Below are positions 40,541 through 53,764 of a DNA stretch of 64,000 nt, one piece after another (position 1 is the stretch's first letter; every line of letters begins with the position of its first letter). This DNA comes from Burhinus oedicnemus (lineage: Eukaryota; Chordata; Aves; Charadriiformes; Burhinidae): positions 3,435,121-3,499,120 of the forward strand of contig VFFE01008908.1 in the NCBI GenBank assembly GCA_008921705.1. Reading direction: 5' to 3'. The notes under the pieces are model-generated. The model was not told where the DNA came from. It made no database searches and worked only from the letters and a program-made list of their open reading frames with translations. A program made the position numbers and the translations under genes.

Positions 40541-43500
40541 GGGACTGGGGCTTTCAGAGGCTTTGGTTGCAGCAGCCTGCAAAGGTATTTCTGTTTTTTC
40601 TCAGTTCTGTTTCACAGTTTGTCCTGGTACATGATTGTTTTGCATTATGAAACTGGCTTCTTCGAATTACCAAATGGATGTGTGACGAGCTGAGATTTTT
40701 TTCCAGCTTTCCATGAGTTATGATCAACACTTGATCTTGTGCTCCTGTAGGAACGGCTACATCTCTGTCCTGGAGTTAATTCCTCTCTGCCTGAGAGAAA
40801 ATACTGTCTTGTTGGATGCCATTTGTTTTTGCATTAGGGAACTGAAATAACTCTGTAGCTTCAGCGGGTGCTGACATGTATACAGAGATACCTGCTTTTG
40901 GCCAGCCCTCCCTAGACACTTTCTCACATTTCATCCCCAGCTTCCACCTCCACCAGAGGAGCACCCCGAGCTGCACACATGTGCTGGGCTGGGAGAGTAA
41001 GTGCACTCACGTGAGCAGCAGCTTATTGCTGAAAAGAGGATGGCCCAAAAATGCAAACAGTTTCTCCTTGCAGGGACAGTGGGGCCAGGGCTCTCTGACT
41101 TTGGCTTTTCTGCATGGGGTTTAATTTGTCAATTGTTCAGAATTTTCTCCTGGATAGGCAGCATGTTTTCTCAATTATTTCTGTTTCTTCCTTTAGGAAA
41201 CAGACCTAGATTATCAGAGGTAGTCCTATGATTTTAAGGATGTGAGTCCAGCTCAGCTGCTGCTGTCAGAGCCATGCAATGTTCTCAATGGCAGGATTTT
41301 GAAAGAGGAAGAAAGGTTGACAGGAATCTCTTGACATAGGTGACGATTTGGTGGTCAGAAAGAGCGTTCACCTCAATGGCAGCTCTATCAAAAATTAGTG
41401 AGATGAGCAAAGAAACCTGGTGGCCCATCCAGCACTCAGATGTGTGCCCCAGGGCTGCTGCCTTCCCCAGGCCACCTGAGATCACAGATCCGGTGCTGGG
41501 TTTGCAAGGGTTGGCATCTGTTGTCCTGAACATTTCCTCCCTGGGATGCCACCTCTCCTCTTGTCTCAGTCAGACTGTGGGGACTTGTGCTCCACACGCA
41601 GTGCCAGCCTTGAGGGAACTCCCTTTTTAACCACCTCCCCAAATACAAGCACTCCAGGTTTTCTGTGCTTTTCTCAAATAACGAGCTCCCAATGCAAAAT
41701 TCAGCACATCTGGATAGCATGCAAATTGGTCACGCACCCTGCATGTGATTTCAGCAGAAGATGAAGACAGCACCCTCTTCCCTGATGGAGATGGCTTTCT
41801 TTGCATTTTGCTCAGATTGTTTAAAATAAATTGCATCAATTTTCTTCACACTGCACATTCTGAATCTTAAAAAATAGCACTTTGGGGTATGAATAAATAG
41901 AGAATAACATGTTATATTCCTGAGAAGTTTTAGTCTTCCAGGATATGGCTACCCACTTTGATAACTGCTTGTTCCACACAGGAGCCAAATAAGTAGTGTT
42001 CTACTGATTTATTTCACTAGGTTGTAATTATTGTGCAAGGCTCTTATAAGTACAAAATATAAAAATAGCCCCTGTGCTAGGAACTGGCAGTTCAAATGAC
42101 ATAGAAAGTAGTGCCATAGGAACATAGGATCACAGTGGGTCTTATCTATCCACAGTTAGCTGTCAGATCAGGCTGATATTAGATAAAATACAATTACTTC
42201 ACAAGCATCAACTCCGATTGCTCATGTTAAAATTATTATAAAAAGTCACATATTTACTTAAGAAAAAAAGAAAAACAAACCGACCCCAGAGCCTGTGTTA
42301 AGTTTACTTTAGTGCTAAATAGAAAAAAGCATTGTATTAAAGCAAAGCCTTGCTAGCATCTTCCTCTTCTTGCACGCCAGTTCATGCATTTCCCAAGCAT
42401 TGAGCTTCTCGGGAATGCTGCTCTTTTCTATTTACACCAAAACCTCTCATACGGCCAACCATAGCTTGCTCTGCAGCCAGCAGTGTTGAGTGTGCTCTCT
42501 GTGGTGACCAGTTGCCAGGTGAAGGGATGCTCATGGTACCCAGGGGGCAGGGAAGCAGCCACATTTCCAAAGCACGTGGCACCGTGCGCATCTGCAGCAT
42601 CAGGGTCCTTCCCGACAGGCTTTTATAGGAAAACATTTGTTGCACATTTTGCATTCTCAAGATGATATTGGGATCTAAAATCTTCTTCTCTAACTGAACA
42701 GCATCTCCAGGAGCCCACTCAGAACGATGACCTCTACATACACAGCAAAATTGATTAAATGTACACTTACTTCCCTGCAGCTTCAGCAAGGCCAGCAGGT
42801 CAATCACATTAATATCAGATACTCTGTTTTATTGGAGATTTCTTGCAGAAATAAATGTCAGCATGGCTGCAGTCCAGAAATGTAAAGATTCACTGGAGAA
42901 GTCAAACATAAATGGATCAGATCTTGCGGTTTGACAAAGCTTTTTCCATTGGTATTTCTCCCTAGGCACCTCAAGCTATAGATGCAATATAGGATGTGCT
43001 CTGTGATTAGGAGAAATGTTTTGTCAGATAAAGTGTCTTAGCACAACACCGAAGCAAGTGAAATGCAGTGGCTTTTGGGATGCGATACATCTCCCCTGAC
43101 ATTGGAGACATTATTATAAACATCTCCATCTCCATTAGTGGCATGGGCTCCTTTCATAGATACGGAGACAAATCAAGACGGCTAAGGCAGGAGCTATCAG
43201 ACACATTTAGGACACCTATCATAAAAGGAGATGGACCATAGCCTGAAAGTGCCTGTTGTGCTACGGTCTCTGCAAAAGATGGTCCTTGTTTGTAAGGAAC
43301 CAGCAGTTTCGGTGATAGATGGCTCTGAGGGTGTTTGCAGCACGGGATGGCCATGGCCCATCAGCCCTTCCACTCCTTCTCCCTTTGCAGACTCCTGGCT
43401 GCAGTTCAGTCTCCATCTGCTTCCTCCATCGCTTCCCTGCCCTGAAACAGCCCCTGTGCCGTGATCGGTTTCACCGCTGTTTTGCCATCATGGGCACATG

Positions 43501-46500
43501 GACTGGACACCTGGAAGCCGGGGAGCGCGGGGATTTCTTCTGCTTTGCTTTATTGCCCCAAAATAGCCTACGGATTCGACTTCCATACTGGCTGAAAAAT
43601 CTAAAACCTCCAGGAGATTTTAAAGTTTGCAGCGCAGTATATTAAGGACACACCACGTATTCAGATCCGTAGCTTCAAATATCATGGTGTTATAGAAAAA
43701 GGTGGAAATTAAAGGGAAAGAAAAGGTGAGTGCTTCAGTGGGCTCTGTCCTCTCCTGCCCCAGCATCGCACAGGCAGTGTGACACCGAGCCTGCACAACC
43801 CATCAAAAAGCTCAAGTACCTGTTGAAACCAGTGAAATGACTAAGACACGAAGCTACTAGCACAGGGGTGTTTGTATGACTGGCAACTGCTCGCTAGATT
43901 TCATGTTTTGTTTACTCATATTCATCCTTGTCAGATTAAATTAGGTTTCAAAATGCTTTAAAAATGTTGGACAAATTCAGTATATCATTAAGGGAAGATT
44001 CATTATCTGCGTGGCATTATTAAACTTATATCTTATACCCTTTTTAGCACCAGTTTTTCGTAGCTTAATTACCCAAAGCTTTTCTGCACCAAGAACACTA
44101 ATGAAACCTCTAACAGGCTGCAATCAAGCGATTTTTTGTTAATATAGAGAAGTGCTTGGATTTACGTTTAAAGGCAAAAAATGAAGAGTAGTGCCAGATC
44201 TTTGAAGAAGAAACGTTGTATTTGCATTGGTTGCTGTGTCCCTTGGTTACTCTTACAGATGGGGTGAACGTGGCTGTATGAAGAGCGCGGCTCGCCAAGG
44301 CCCCAGTGGTACCTGTAAATCACAGGCAGCAGCAATTGCTTTTTTTTTTTTTTTGCCCTGCGGGTCTCAGAAATGGTTGTGGTCTCAGCTGTTTCCACGA
44401 CTGGTCGAGCGCCAAGTTGCCATTTCGAACATCGTCCGGCATCCAGTCCCGAGTGGCTGAGCCGGCTGGCGAGGCACAGCCAGCTGCATGCGGCGAGATT
44501 TGTGGGCAGAAAAAAAGAACATATTTAAAAAGCCAGGCAAAAATAGAGAAAAAAACAAGAAAAATGGCCCAGCGTTGTTCTTTGACCAGAGCAAAGCAGA
44601 AATGGGAGAAGTTCTCTGAGTAGAGTACAAGAAGGCACATGTTTGGAAAGAAAATAAACCAACGAAGACTGTAAATAACAGCACTATGGGGAATGTGTTG
44701 CAGTTCCCTGTGAGGGAAACGGTGGCTCCCATCTTTGTCACAGCCACCTGGAGAGTGTCAGCGTTGACATGCTCACCCCATCTCCCCATGCGGGCTGCAC
44801 ATCCCGGCGGGCACCGATCCCCTGCGCATCACCCCAACAGAGGAGTGCATCAACAGGTGAAACAGTAAATCTCAATAAATGCTGGGGATGGTGAAGTTTT
44901 AGAGCCTCTCCTCAAAAAGCACCCTCCCATGTGGCAGTGATGTTGGGAATGGCTCCCTGGGAAGCCCGCTCCTCCCTGCTTGCTGGGACGATGCTCTGCC
45001 GAGGCGACCAGGAGCAGCAGCTCCTCTGCTGTGAATTACCATGAGAAATTAGATAGCAAGAGGCAGTCTGCTTACGGATGCTGTGACATACGCTCTGAGA
45101 GGGCTTGATAAACTGCAGCAATATTTACCTAGTCACCCACTTTCCATTTCAGAGGGGAAAAGGGCAGCAAACATTAAGGAAAGTGGCCTTGTGAGACCTT
45201 TCTTCCTGTCACTCATCTCAACTGTAAGACTTTTAAGAGATGAGGGACAGTAGGAAGGCTAGAAATAAGCATGACACCTTTATTGGTTTATACATTTTTA
45301 GACAGAGAAACATGCTGTCTCAAATGTAGGAAAAATTATATAAAAGAAAGGTGTATTTGCAGTGCTGTAGAGCTTCACATAAAACAGTGCAAGGAAGCCA
45401 GGCAAGCATTCAGTGAACAATCCTGAGCTTAGCATCTTTGGTACCTTGGTATAATTTATTGCCTCTTAATAGGTGGCTTGACCAGACCCTACACGAGTCC
45501 ATGCAGAGGGACTACATGATGCTCCCTCGCAGAAAATGGTGCAATGAAACGGGAGCCAAACCCAGACAAAAAGCTGAAAATACAGCACAAAATCTTTGAG
45601 ACAACATTAATAAGCTGTGTAGACACGCCAGCTTCCCCCGCACTGCAGGGCTTTGCATTGGGACTGGGGATCCTGAACTAAGGCACTGCTGAAGTGCAGG
45701 CGTGTTCAGTCAGGAATTACTGGGTGAGATTCTGGTTCGGAGGCTGCAGCCAGCCTTGAAAATACATTCTTATCACTTGTGGCCAAAAACCACTTGATTG
45801 TATCCTTCAGTTTCAGCTTGGGCAGTGTCATCGCAGAGCAGGGAAGGTTGGACATCTTCGTCCCTCTCTGCAGGGAGATGTCCCTGCCTACCTGCCCCTG
45901 ATTTTCTGATCATGCAGGAGCGTGTACAAGCCCGGTACCTCCCACGTAACGGTGGAGCAGCCCTCTGGGGCTCGTCCTTACTCTCTGCAGTGATGGACAC
46001 GTTCCTGCACTCGCAGGATGGCACTGAACGGTGGTGGGATCCTGCAAGGAAAAGTTAAGCACAAAGGCTGCCCAGGGACAGCTTGCCTGAGTGACATAAG
46101 TGCTGGCTCCTGCTGTGACTGAGGAGCCTGCTGGAAGTTTTTTGTAGTTGTGGTTGTTCCTAGTGAAGAGCTCCTTACCTCCCCCTGCGCTTCGAGCTGC
46201 AGGGTTTAGCTGATATTAGCCTTTTTCCAGCTGTTTGAAATCCAGCGAGCAATGCTGCTTTGCTTCTCCCCTCTACCGTTGCTGGCCTCCTTGGGGGGGA
46301 ATATTTTGGCTGTTTTCCCATCTGAACATGTGTTTGGAAATTTGGATGAGTCCGAGGAGCAAATTGTCTCTTTCATTCTCATCACAAATACCGCTAGCGT
46401 TGTTGGGCTTCGTAGTAATTTCCATCCCCACATACTCGTGGTAAAACACTGCCCTGCCCTCAGCAGTGGTGCTAACCCTCCTACGGCCGGTCCTCATTAG

Positions 46501-46631
46501 CATGAGCGGTTACTTGTGGCTTTCACCTTGTGTTTTTGCCAGCCCCGCTCCCACAAACGCTCACAGAGGCTAGCTGGCCCTCGGTGTGCTGCCGGGCACC
46601 GAGCAGGGGCTGCTATGCCCACAGCAGACAT
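40541..46631. other. Intergenic, nothing recognised
   Basis: About 6.1 kb. It contains short overlapping frames only (longest 141 codons, minus, 42382-42807; 134 codons, minus, 44385-44789), none with a family I know. A T15 run lies at 44340-44354. GC-richer patches occur at 43340-43540, 44400-44500 and 44700-45010; AT-rich patches at 41870-42340 and 43900-44060. No RNA gene was recognised. Confidence 0.5.
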
Positions 46632-46858
46632 GGCACGGGCAGCACAGTGCATGTACAGCACGGCACACGTACAACACGATGTACGCACGTGCGTGCAGCC
46701 AGGGCACATATAGCTCAGCGTACGTAAAATACTGTGCATGTACCACACAGTGCAGACAGCGCCATGCACGTACAGCATGGTACGCATAAAGCATGGTGCA
46801 CGTACGGCACGGTGCACAGACAGCACCGAGCACATACAGCATGGTGCAGGTATGGCAG
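46632..46858. repeat. Degenerate 16-bp minisatellite (GTGCACGTACAGCACG)
   Basis: About 14 diverged copies of a 16-bp unit, best written GTGCACGTACAGCACG, fill this stretch; examples are GTGCATGTACAGCACG and GTGCACGTACGGCACG. The alternating GT/AC content makes the array rich in GTAC, CACGTG-like and GTGCAC palindromes. Minus-strand frames crossing it encode Cys/His/Tyr-rich repeats, which are a by-product of the array. Confidence 0.82.
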
Positions 46859-48058
46859 AATGCCCAAGATCACAAGCCTCCATCAGGTCCCACTAGAGCC
46901 TGGTGGGGAGACACCTGAGGGGCTCTGAAGGAGCTGAACTCCCCAGCGGATTCAGTCCCGATGGCTCTGACAGAGCCAGGCTGCCCTGTACAGCTGCGTG
47001 TCTCTCCACCTCGCTCCCAGCCCATCCCAGGACTACATTACCTTTTTCGTCCTTACCCCCCCCATCTCACCGTAATGGCATGGGGCTGACTGGAACTGTT
47101 TTCCTCTACCCACGCATCCCAAAGAGCTGCCGGGGAGGCGTACAGACTTGGTCCCTCTGCTCTACACGCAGTAAAACGGCTGCAGTAAATCAGCTTGCCA
47201 GAGATTATGCCAGCGAGGCCAATAAAGCAACGAGTGTTCAAACAGTGTTTCAGCCCTGCTCTTCAAAACCTGCTGTTTAGAAGAAATAAGCTCTGTCTTG
47301 ATCAGCGCAATCCTGTCAGAGAAACGAAGCCTGGCTCTACAGAACCGCTGAAGTTTAGGACTTGTCCTAAAGATGTGTGATTGATTGATTGATACACAGA
47401 GGGTGAAGAGGATCTAGGTGGAGAAGCTCCCATCAAGACTGATGGGGAGCTGATGGGTGGCCTGGAAACCCAGCACCCACATGGCTGCAAACTGGGATGC
47501 CCCTGTAGCCGGGGCACGTGCAGCCCTCGAGGCAACGCCAGATGGGGAGAGATGCGTTAGCCCTGGGAAACCGGAGCGGCTGTGCCTGTTCGATACCAGA
47601 GCTTTGCTGGTATCACAGACCAGCTGCTGCAAACCACCTGCTGAAATAGGATTTTTCTGTGGCACGAGCCATGCCCTGGCTGAGGGTGGTGGTAGAAGCA
47701 ACTCAGCAAGTCCACAGTCTCAAAAAATTATGTCCTATGGCACTGACTACCTGTGGCAGCTTGATTTGCTGTTCAACAGGATCTTTTCTGCTTCTGTGTA
47801 ATAGCTCTGCAAATGGTGTTCAGTTTAGAAAACCACCCAAGACCAAGGCAGCAAGATGCTCCTGTGTATCACAGACACCATGGTACAGGAGAATTATTTC
47901 TGTTAAGTGATCTGACCATTCTTACAATTTATTTAAAATTAGTAGTGTCCTAGGTTCATAACATAATCTTTTTAAGTAATAGGCTGAGACAGTTCTATAG
48001 CAATTTTACTGTTATTATTGTCCTTTTAACCACCACTTACATGCAGAAATATTCATTT
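46859..48058. other. Intergenic, nothing recognised
   Basis: About 1.2 kb of mixed sequence with short frames on both strands and a small (TTGA)3 run near 47380-47393. No gene was recognised. Confidence 0.55.
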
Positions 48059-48091
48059 GTGTGTGTATATATATATAGATATATATATATG
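48059..48091. repeat. (TG)n(TA)n microsatellite
   Basis: TGTGTGTG is followed by TA dinucleotides interrupted by one GA step, ending near 48091. Confidence 0.92.
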
Positions 48092-48836
48092 CAATGCTTG
48101 ATATCGCCCCAGGATCAAGTCTCTTAGTGATGGATAAAATTTTGCACCTAACCTGAAAGATACTGCTTGCAACAAAAATACCTGGGGAGTAATGGGAAGT
48201 GCTAAGACTGCACAAATGCTTGGAAGAGATCCAAACCGATGCTTTTAAAACCTACATCAAACCTGCTCATTCTGTTGCTGCTGCTGTGTGATATCATGTA
48301 CAGAGATGTCAAATGACTCAGAAGGTTGAAATCTGTGCAGCTCAGCACCTTTCCCATCAGTAAATTAGAAAATCGAAGTGTAATCAAACTATTAGAGATG
48401 GTTTCCATGGCGTAAAGAGGCATTATTTCCCTGCATTAATATGCTTTTAAGGGACAAATTCACACAGCAGTCGCTTTACCAGCTTGTAAAATGCTCAGCG
48501 TGAGCGCAGCCAACACACGCGGCAGTACAGACCCAGACCTCTGGCTGCTCAGGAAAAATCGCTTTCTCTGTACAACCTTCAGCAGCTTCATCAGTCTGTA
48601 ATTTTACCAGGGCTGTATTTGGCTGTATTTCTCTGTGAGCCTGGATCAGCCGCATCTCGTCTCGGTGATCACATCCCCTGACTCAGGGCGGGTGGTTGCA
48701 AAGGGGTATTTTATAAGACAGAGGTTTCTCGTTTGCTTCACCTGGGAAGGCAGAGCCCATCATGGGAAGGGTGAGGTGGCAGCAGGGCTGTGCCTGCGGG
48801 CGCCAGCGGGACCCCCGTGGCAGCCCCTCGTCAGAG

Positions 48837-48871
<35 letters not shown>

Positions 48872-48872
48872 C
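48837..48872. repeat. (CTGC)9 tetranucleotide microsatellite
   Basis: Nine uninterrupted CTGC (equivalently CCTG/CAGG) units. Pure tetranucleotide runs of this length are usually polymorphic. The adjacent T18 run at 49103-49120 is separate. Confidence 0.95.
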
Positions 48873-51800
48873 AGCAAATGGAGAGGAAAAAGTCAAGCAT
48901 TGCTCTCCACTGACTTTCCAAAGTCACCCTGGGTCTCCTGAATGCAGCAGCCCCCGCCGGTGAAACCACAGCCACGGGCTTCTTCAGATTTATGTTATAG
49001 TGCCCTGGTGCTGCCTTTCTAATTTGTTCATAAAAATGTGCGAGTAGCTGAGACATTGAAATATCTAAGTGATTCAAAGTGAAATGCACGAAGCTGAGTT
49101 TCTTTTTTTTTTTTTTTTTTGTTTGGTCCAACTGAAGTCGTCTTTTTTTTGTCAGACTTGGCAAGAGATTTGTTAAAAGCACCTTTCGACCTCTTTGAAT
49201 TTGTGGGAGCCTAAAACTTTCCAAGGGGATATCTCCAGGAATTTCACAGAGAGCCTGGCTGTGGCACTGCCAATGTGAATAATTAAAAAATGATCCTTTT
49301 GATTGGTCAAAGAGGAATTCCTTTGAGAAAACTTAACCAGAACCAACAATTCCTGAACAGCTCGGGAGGGGACCCAAGTGCTCTCCTCCCAATGGGCCTT
49401 GGTGTGTCAAGATACCCATCATCATTTCCAAAATAACCACAGGAGAAACAGCCCCTTTCTAGGTGCGCGAGCTTTCAGTTTGAGTAAATCCCTTACCCCC
49501 TACCTCTGCAAACACTTTTGGTCTTGCCAACCATGGCCAAGCTCCTGGATGGGACACTCGACAGGCTGGATGTTATTTGCATCCTGTCTGATGGCAACAG
49601 CAAAGTCCATATGAGCAGCATGGAGTCTGCTTGCCAAGGATGAGCCAGTCCTTTGCTGAGTTAATAGCAGGGAAATTTCAAAGTGCTGCGAGCCACGGTG
49701 GTGCCACCGGCAAGGATGCTCCGCAGCACCCCAGCGGTATCGCCGGGAAGCGCGCAAGAAGCTGGCTGGTATTTGTGTCAAATTGTTGATATGTAAGCAG
49801 GGAGCATGCTGTGCATTTAAATCACTTTCACACTAAATTTGGAACAGAAATCATTAAATATTTATTCTGTGCCTAAAATACTGCTTGAGCGTCCTACTTA
49901 CTGATATTACATATTAGTTCACACAGATTTTGCAGTACTGATAATGCATTTATTTTAAAATGGTGACTCTGAGGCATTCGTTATGATTGGGCTGTTTAAT
50001 AAAAAGTGAGATCCATGGCCCCAGAGGAATCCCATCCAGTCACTTCTGTAAACTTGAGGAAGCGGCTCGTGCGAAGGGAAGTTTAAGGGTTCATAATTAC
50101 TGTGAAAAAAGCACTAGCTGGAAGTTTTTAGTGATCTGTTGAAGATCAGTAAAATCAGCCCTTCCAAAATAAAGACACTTCAAAGCCTAGTAGAAATTAG
50201 GAGTTATTTCCTCAGCAGTGGGAGTACTGTACATTCAGAGCAGCAATCACTCAGCCAGAGCATAATTGCTACAAATCGATTGCTACCTTCTCCGGCTGCT
50301 TTCCTGAAATGTGAGGACCAGTTGAAAGACCACCACAAGAAACTTAAAAATAAGTAAATAGATGCACCTTGACTTGCAGTGACCCCGGGGATGGCAATCA
50401 GGCACTGAATGGCAGCAGCAATCCAGCCCAGGTTTTGTAGGAGCCCTGTACGTGCTGGAATAGATCAGCTGCAATTATTTCCAGGCTCTGGGCTAGCAGA
50501 GTAGGGTGCATTTAATAAATCTCCCGTGGTCCGCCTATCTGCAATAAGCCTCAGTCATTTTTAATTATAGACGCCTCGAAAGCTGGCAGCCAGCGTTGAT
50601 TGGGCAGCAAAATATCGCTACAATCCTCTCGGTAGTGTTTGGAAAAGGATTTCGGTGCTGAACCTGACACGGATGTGATGCTGCCAGTCTGGCCAGAAAG
50701 CGGAGATGAACGGCTCGCTTGTGGATTTTGCTGAGTAGCCGCAGACATCAAGTCTGCCCTCGTTCAGGCCCTGCTGGGTCAGGCTAATTCGGTGTTATTT
50801 ATTTTAACACCTGGCGTAATAAACACTACGAAGAGGCTGCAAAGACCGGAGCCAGCGCCAGGGCATCCCCGATGGCGAGCAGGCTTTGCCAGGGGAGGAG
50901 AGCAGCCGGGCGGCGGGGGCCCGGGGCACGCAGCACGTTTCCCGCGATGCTGTGGTTAAATTTCCCCACCTCCTGCCCTGTGTTACCAAAGAAGGCGATC
51001 CAGCCTCTCCTCCTCTGCCCCTGCCCTGATGTGCCTCCCATCGTGCGTCACCCCTTCTCCCCCTGCGGCGTTTGCTCTCCCAGTGCCTTGGAGCAATGGC
51101 GGGTGCCTGGGAGAAGCACATCAGGTGGATCATGACGAGCATCAGCCTCAAGGCACAGAAGCCACCAAAGCTGATGTGCTGGCTGCCTCCTTCCCGCAGG
51201 AGGACCGTGGGAGGCAGAGAGCTGGGGAGCGGCAGCATTGCCTCCGGAGGCCAGGGCTGCTTCAAACCCAGCCACCAGCACCCCACACACAGCGGCAGCT
51301 GCAGCCTGTCTAAATCCAGTTACCGGGTGGAATAAGCACTCCTACTTCAGCACACGCGGCTATTTCTGACTCTGGAGCCTGGCTGCTGTGGGAGCTCTCA
51401 TTTCCCTGCAGATGCTAATCAGGTCTGGAGAGCAGAACCCGGCACCTGCAAGGGTGGGGAGAGGCGAGGGAAAACCACGGCTCAACCGACTCTTTTGAGG
51501 GACTGACATACTTTCGAAAAGCATCTTCAAACATACTACCCAGAAATAGACTAGGAGGTGACCTCATTGCAAGCCCCAGTTTCCCGGTGGTGTGGGTGGC
51601 ACGGGACACTCCATCTCTCCTGGCAGTCAGGATCTGGCGGTCCCTGGGAGGCAGCTGCCACCGAGCAGGACACAGATAACTGGTCCCACCATGGAGGAGA
51701 GGCTGGCCCTCAACCGACTGGAAGCTGCCGTCTGAGATGGCAATTTGCTGAGGAAAGGAAACTTTCTTGCCCACGTTGTAATGCAGGGAGCGCTGTGCTG

Positions 51801-53208
51801 TAACTACGCCGTGCGCAGGGCAGGGAGGAGGCTGAGGAAATGCTACAGCGCTGGGAAGAGAAACGCAGAGCTGCAGCAGCAGCACCCCGGATTTTGCACC
51901 GTCCACAGCTGAAGCGGCCGGGTCTCCTGTGGTGCCTCCCTTCCTCATCCCAGGCTTTCCCTATGCCGAGGGGTTAAGCAAGGCAAGCAGCCCTCCCTGG
52001 CCCCTGTTTTGCCCCTGGCGCAGCTCTGATGCAGCCAGGATCCCAATGTAAATATTAGCTGAGCGTGCGTGAAGGGGTGAAAAGAGCACCGGTTTAAGCC
52101 ACCCGGTTTGGAAGACACAGCAATCTATATAACGCTGTTACCAAGAAACGAGGATTGTTTTCTGTGCTATTTTAGGAGACAGCAAAACAAACGGAGCCTA
52201 GGGCACACCAGGATTTCTATCTCCCCTCTGTAAATCAGCGTTATTACCAAGCGGCAGTGTTTCGCAGTGGCACTCTGCAGCCGCAGACTGGGCTCTATTC
52301 GTGCCGAAAAGAAAGGACGTGTTGCTCAAACCTGCCCACTTGCACATTCTCGATTCCCAGTGTCGTAACTGCTGTTCTGTAATCTGCCCAGCTGCAAGGT
52401 GCACACCACCCGGCCCCTCGCAGCACGTGTCCAAGGACATCACAGTGAGTCCTCAGGAGAAGGTACCGTTTACTCAGCACTACCTGTTGCACAGCCTAAG
52501 CCAGGCCCTCAGCAGCTCCTCTGCTTCCTCCTTCACTTGCTGCTGAAATTTCTCATTTTTACGAACTGGAAGGTATTTTTAAGTAGACTCTTTGCCACTT
52601 ACTTTGTGTCTTTTTTCCCCTTCCCATGTCGCCTGCTACCGTACAAAATTCAGACTTGTATTGCAAAATTGCTTTTCCAAAACAAGAGGTACAGCTGAAT
52701 GAACACTTATTTCGGGTTTTGACGGCATGTTGCCAAAGGGCCGGGGCTGCGGTGAGTAACAGCCAGAAGAACAAATGATCACAGATGTTGGACTCCTATA
52801 AGCACCGAGAGCAACAGCCAGCAGGCAAGGTGTGATTCCCAGGCGGCTGGCACTGGGCAGCACCGTGCCCACCTCTACATCACCTGAAATCAGGAGCTGC
52901 TTGCTCATCCAGTCGGTCTCAAGGTGAGGGTGAATCCCAGCTGAGGTTCCTGCACACCCCTCCAGCATCTTCGGATCTGTCCCCAGCATACTGCAGGTAT
53001 AAGGCAAATCATCCCTGGCTTATTTAATCAACACCATCCGAGCTGGGCTAGGGACAGCAGCTAGCGGGCGCAGTAGGTGACCAGTGGGGAGAAGCAGTGA
53101 GCACCCCAGCACCAGCAGCCTGTGGGCTCACCTCGCTTTCCAAATCTCCTGTTCAGTGCAAGCAACTTCCCGTGGCCATGAGGGATCTCGGGGAGGCTAA
53201 GTACAAAA
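48873..53208. other. Intergenic, partly GC-rich, no gene called
   Basis: About 4.3 kb. The first part is mixed, with a T18 run at 49103-49120 and AT-rich DNA at 49800-50130. From about 50820 to 52060 it is GC-rich, with overlapping frames on both strands (longest 177 codons, minus, 51415-51948; 160 codons, minus, 50804-51286). Neither resembles a known family, and strands compete over the same bases, so I treat them as chance frames. A GC-rich, moderately CpG-rich patch near 50880-50960 is too small for a confident promoter call. Confidence 0.5.
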
Positions 53209-53764
53209 GATGTGCACTACTCTGCTCTCATGAGACCCTACCTGGAATACTGCGTCCAGCTCTGGAGCCCCCAGCATAAGAAGGACATGGAACTATTGGA
53301 GCAGGTCCAGAGGAGGGCCATGAAGATGATCAGAGGGCTGGAGCACCTGTCCTATGAAGACAGGCTGAGAAAGTTGGGGTTGTTCAGCCTGGAGAAGAGA
53401 AGATTCCGGGGAGACCTTATAGCAGCTTTCCAGTATCTGAAGGGCACCTACAAGAAAGCTGGAGAGGGATTTTTTACAAGGGCATGTAGTGGTAGGACAA
53501 GGGGTAATGGCTTCAAACTGGAAGAGAATAGATTTAAATTAGATATTAGGAAGAAATTCTTTACTGTGAGAGTAGTGAGACCCTGGCCCAGGTTGCCCAG
53601 GGAAGTTGTGGCTGCCCCATCCCTGGAGGTGTTCAAGGCCAGGTTGGACGGGGCTTTGAGCAACCTGGTCTAGTGGGAGGTGTCCTTGCCCATGGCAGGG
53701 GGGGTGGAACTAGATGATCTTTAAGGTCCCTTCCAACCTAAACCATTCTATGATTCTATGATTT
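53209..53764 (+). mobile_element. CR1 LINE, 5'-truncated, open C-terminal ORF
   Basis: A CR1 3' end on the + strand, finishing with CATTCTATGATTCTATGATT and preceded by CTTTAAGGTCCCTTCCAACC. Upstream lies an uninterrupted frame (53212-53673) encoding the C-terminal part of the CR1 reverse-transcriptase [23 protein letters not shown], the [11 protein letters not shown] helix, [50 protein letters not shown] and the terminus LDGALSNLV, ended by TAG. The frame has no internal stop or frameshift, so this copy is less decayed than the other two. The catalytic RT core and the endonuclease are missing through 5' truncation, so the copy cannot move. The frame at its left edge has no real ATG and is not an independent gene. 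Confidence 0.95.

Noticed and set aside
51415..51948. Minus-strand frame of 177 codons
   Set aside because: It has no family resemblance, competing frames cover the same bases, and GC-rich composition explains the lack of stops.
53212..53673. 153-codon frame as an independent gene
   Set aside because: It is the C-terminal part of the CR1 reverse-transcriptase ORF within a truncated element, without its own ATG at the left end.
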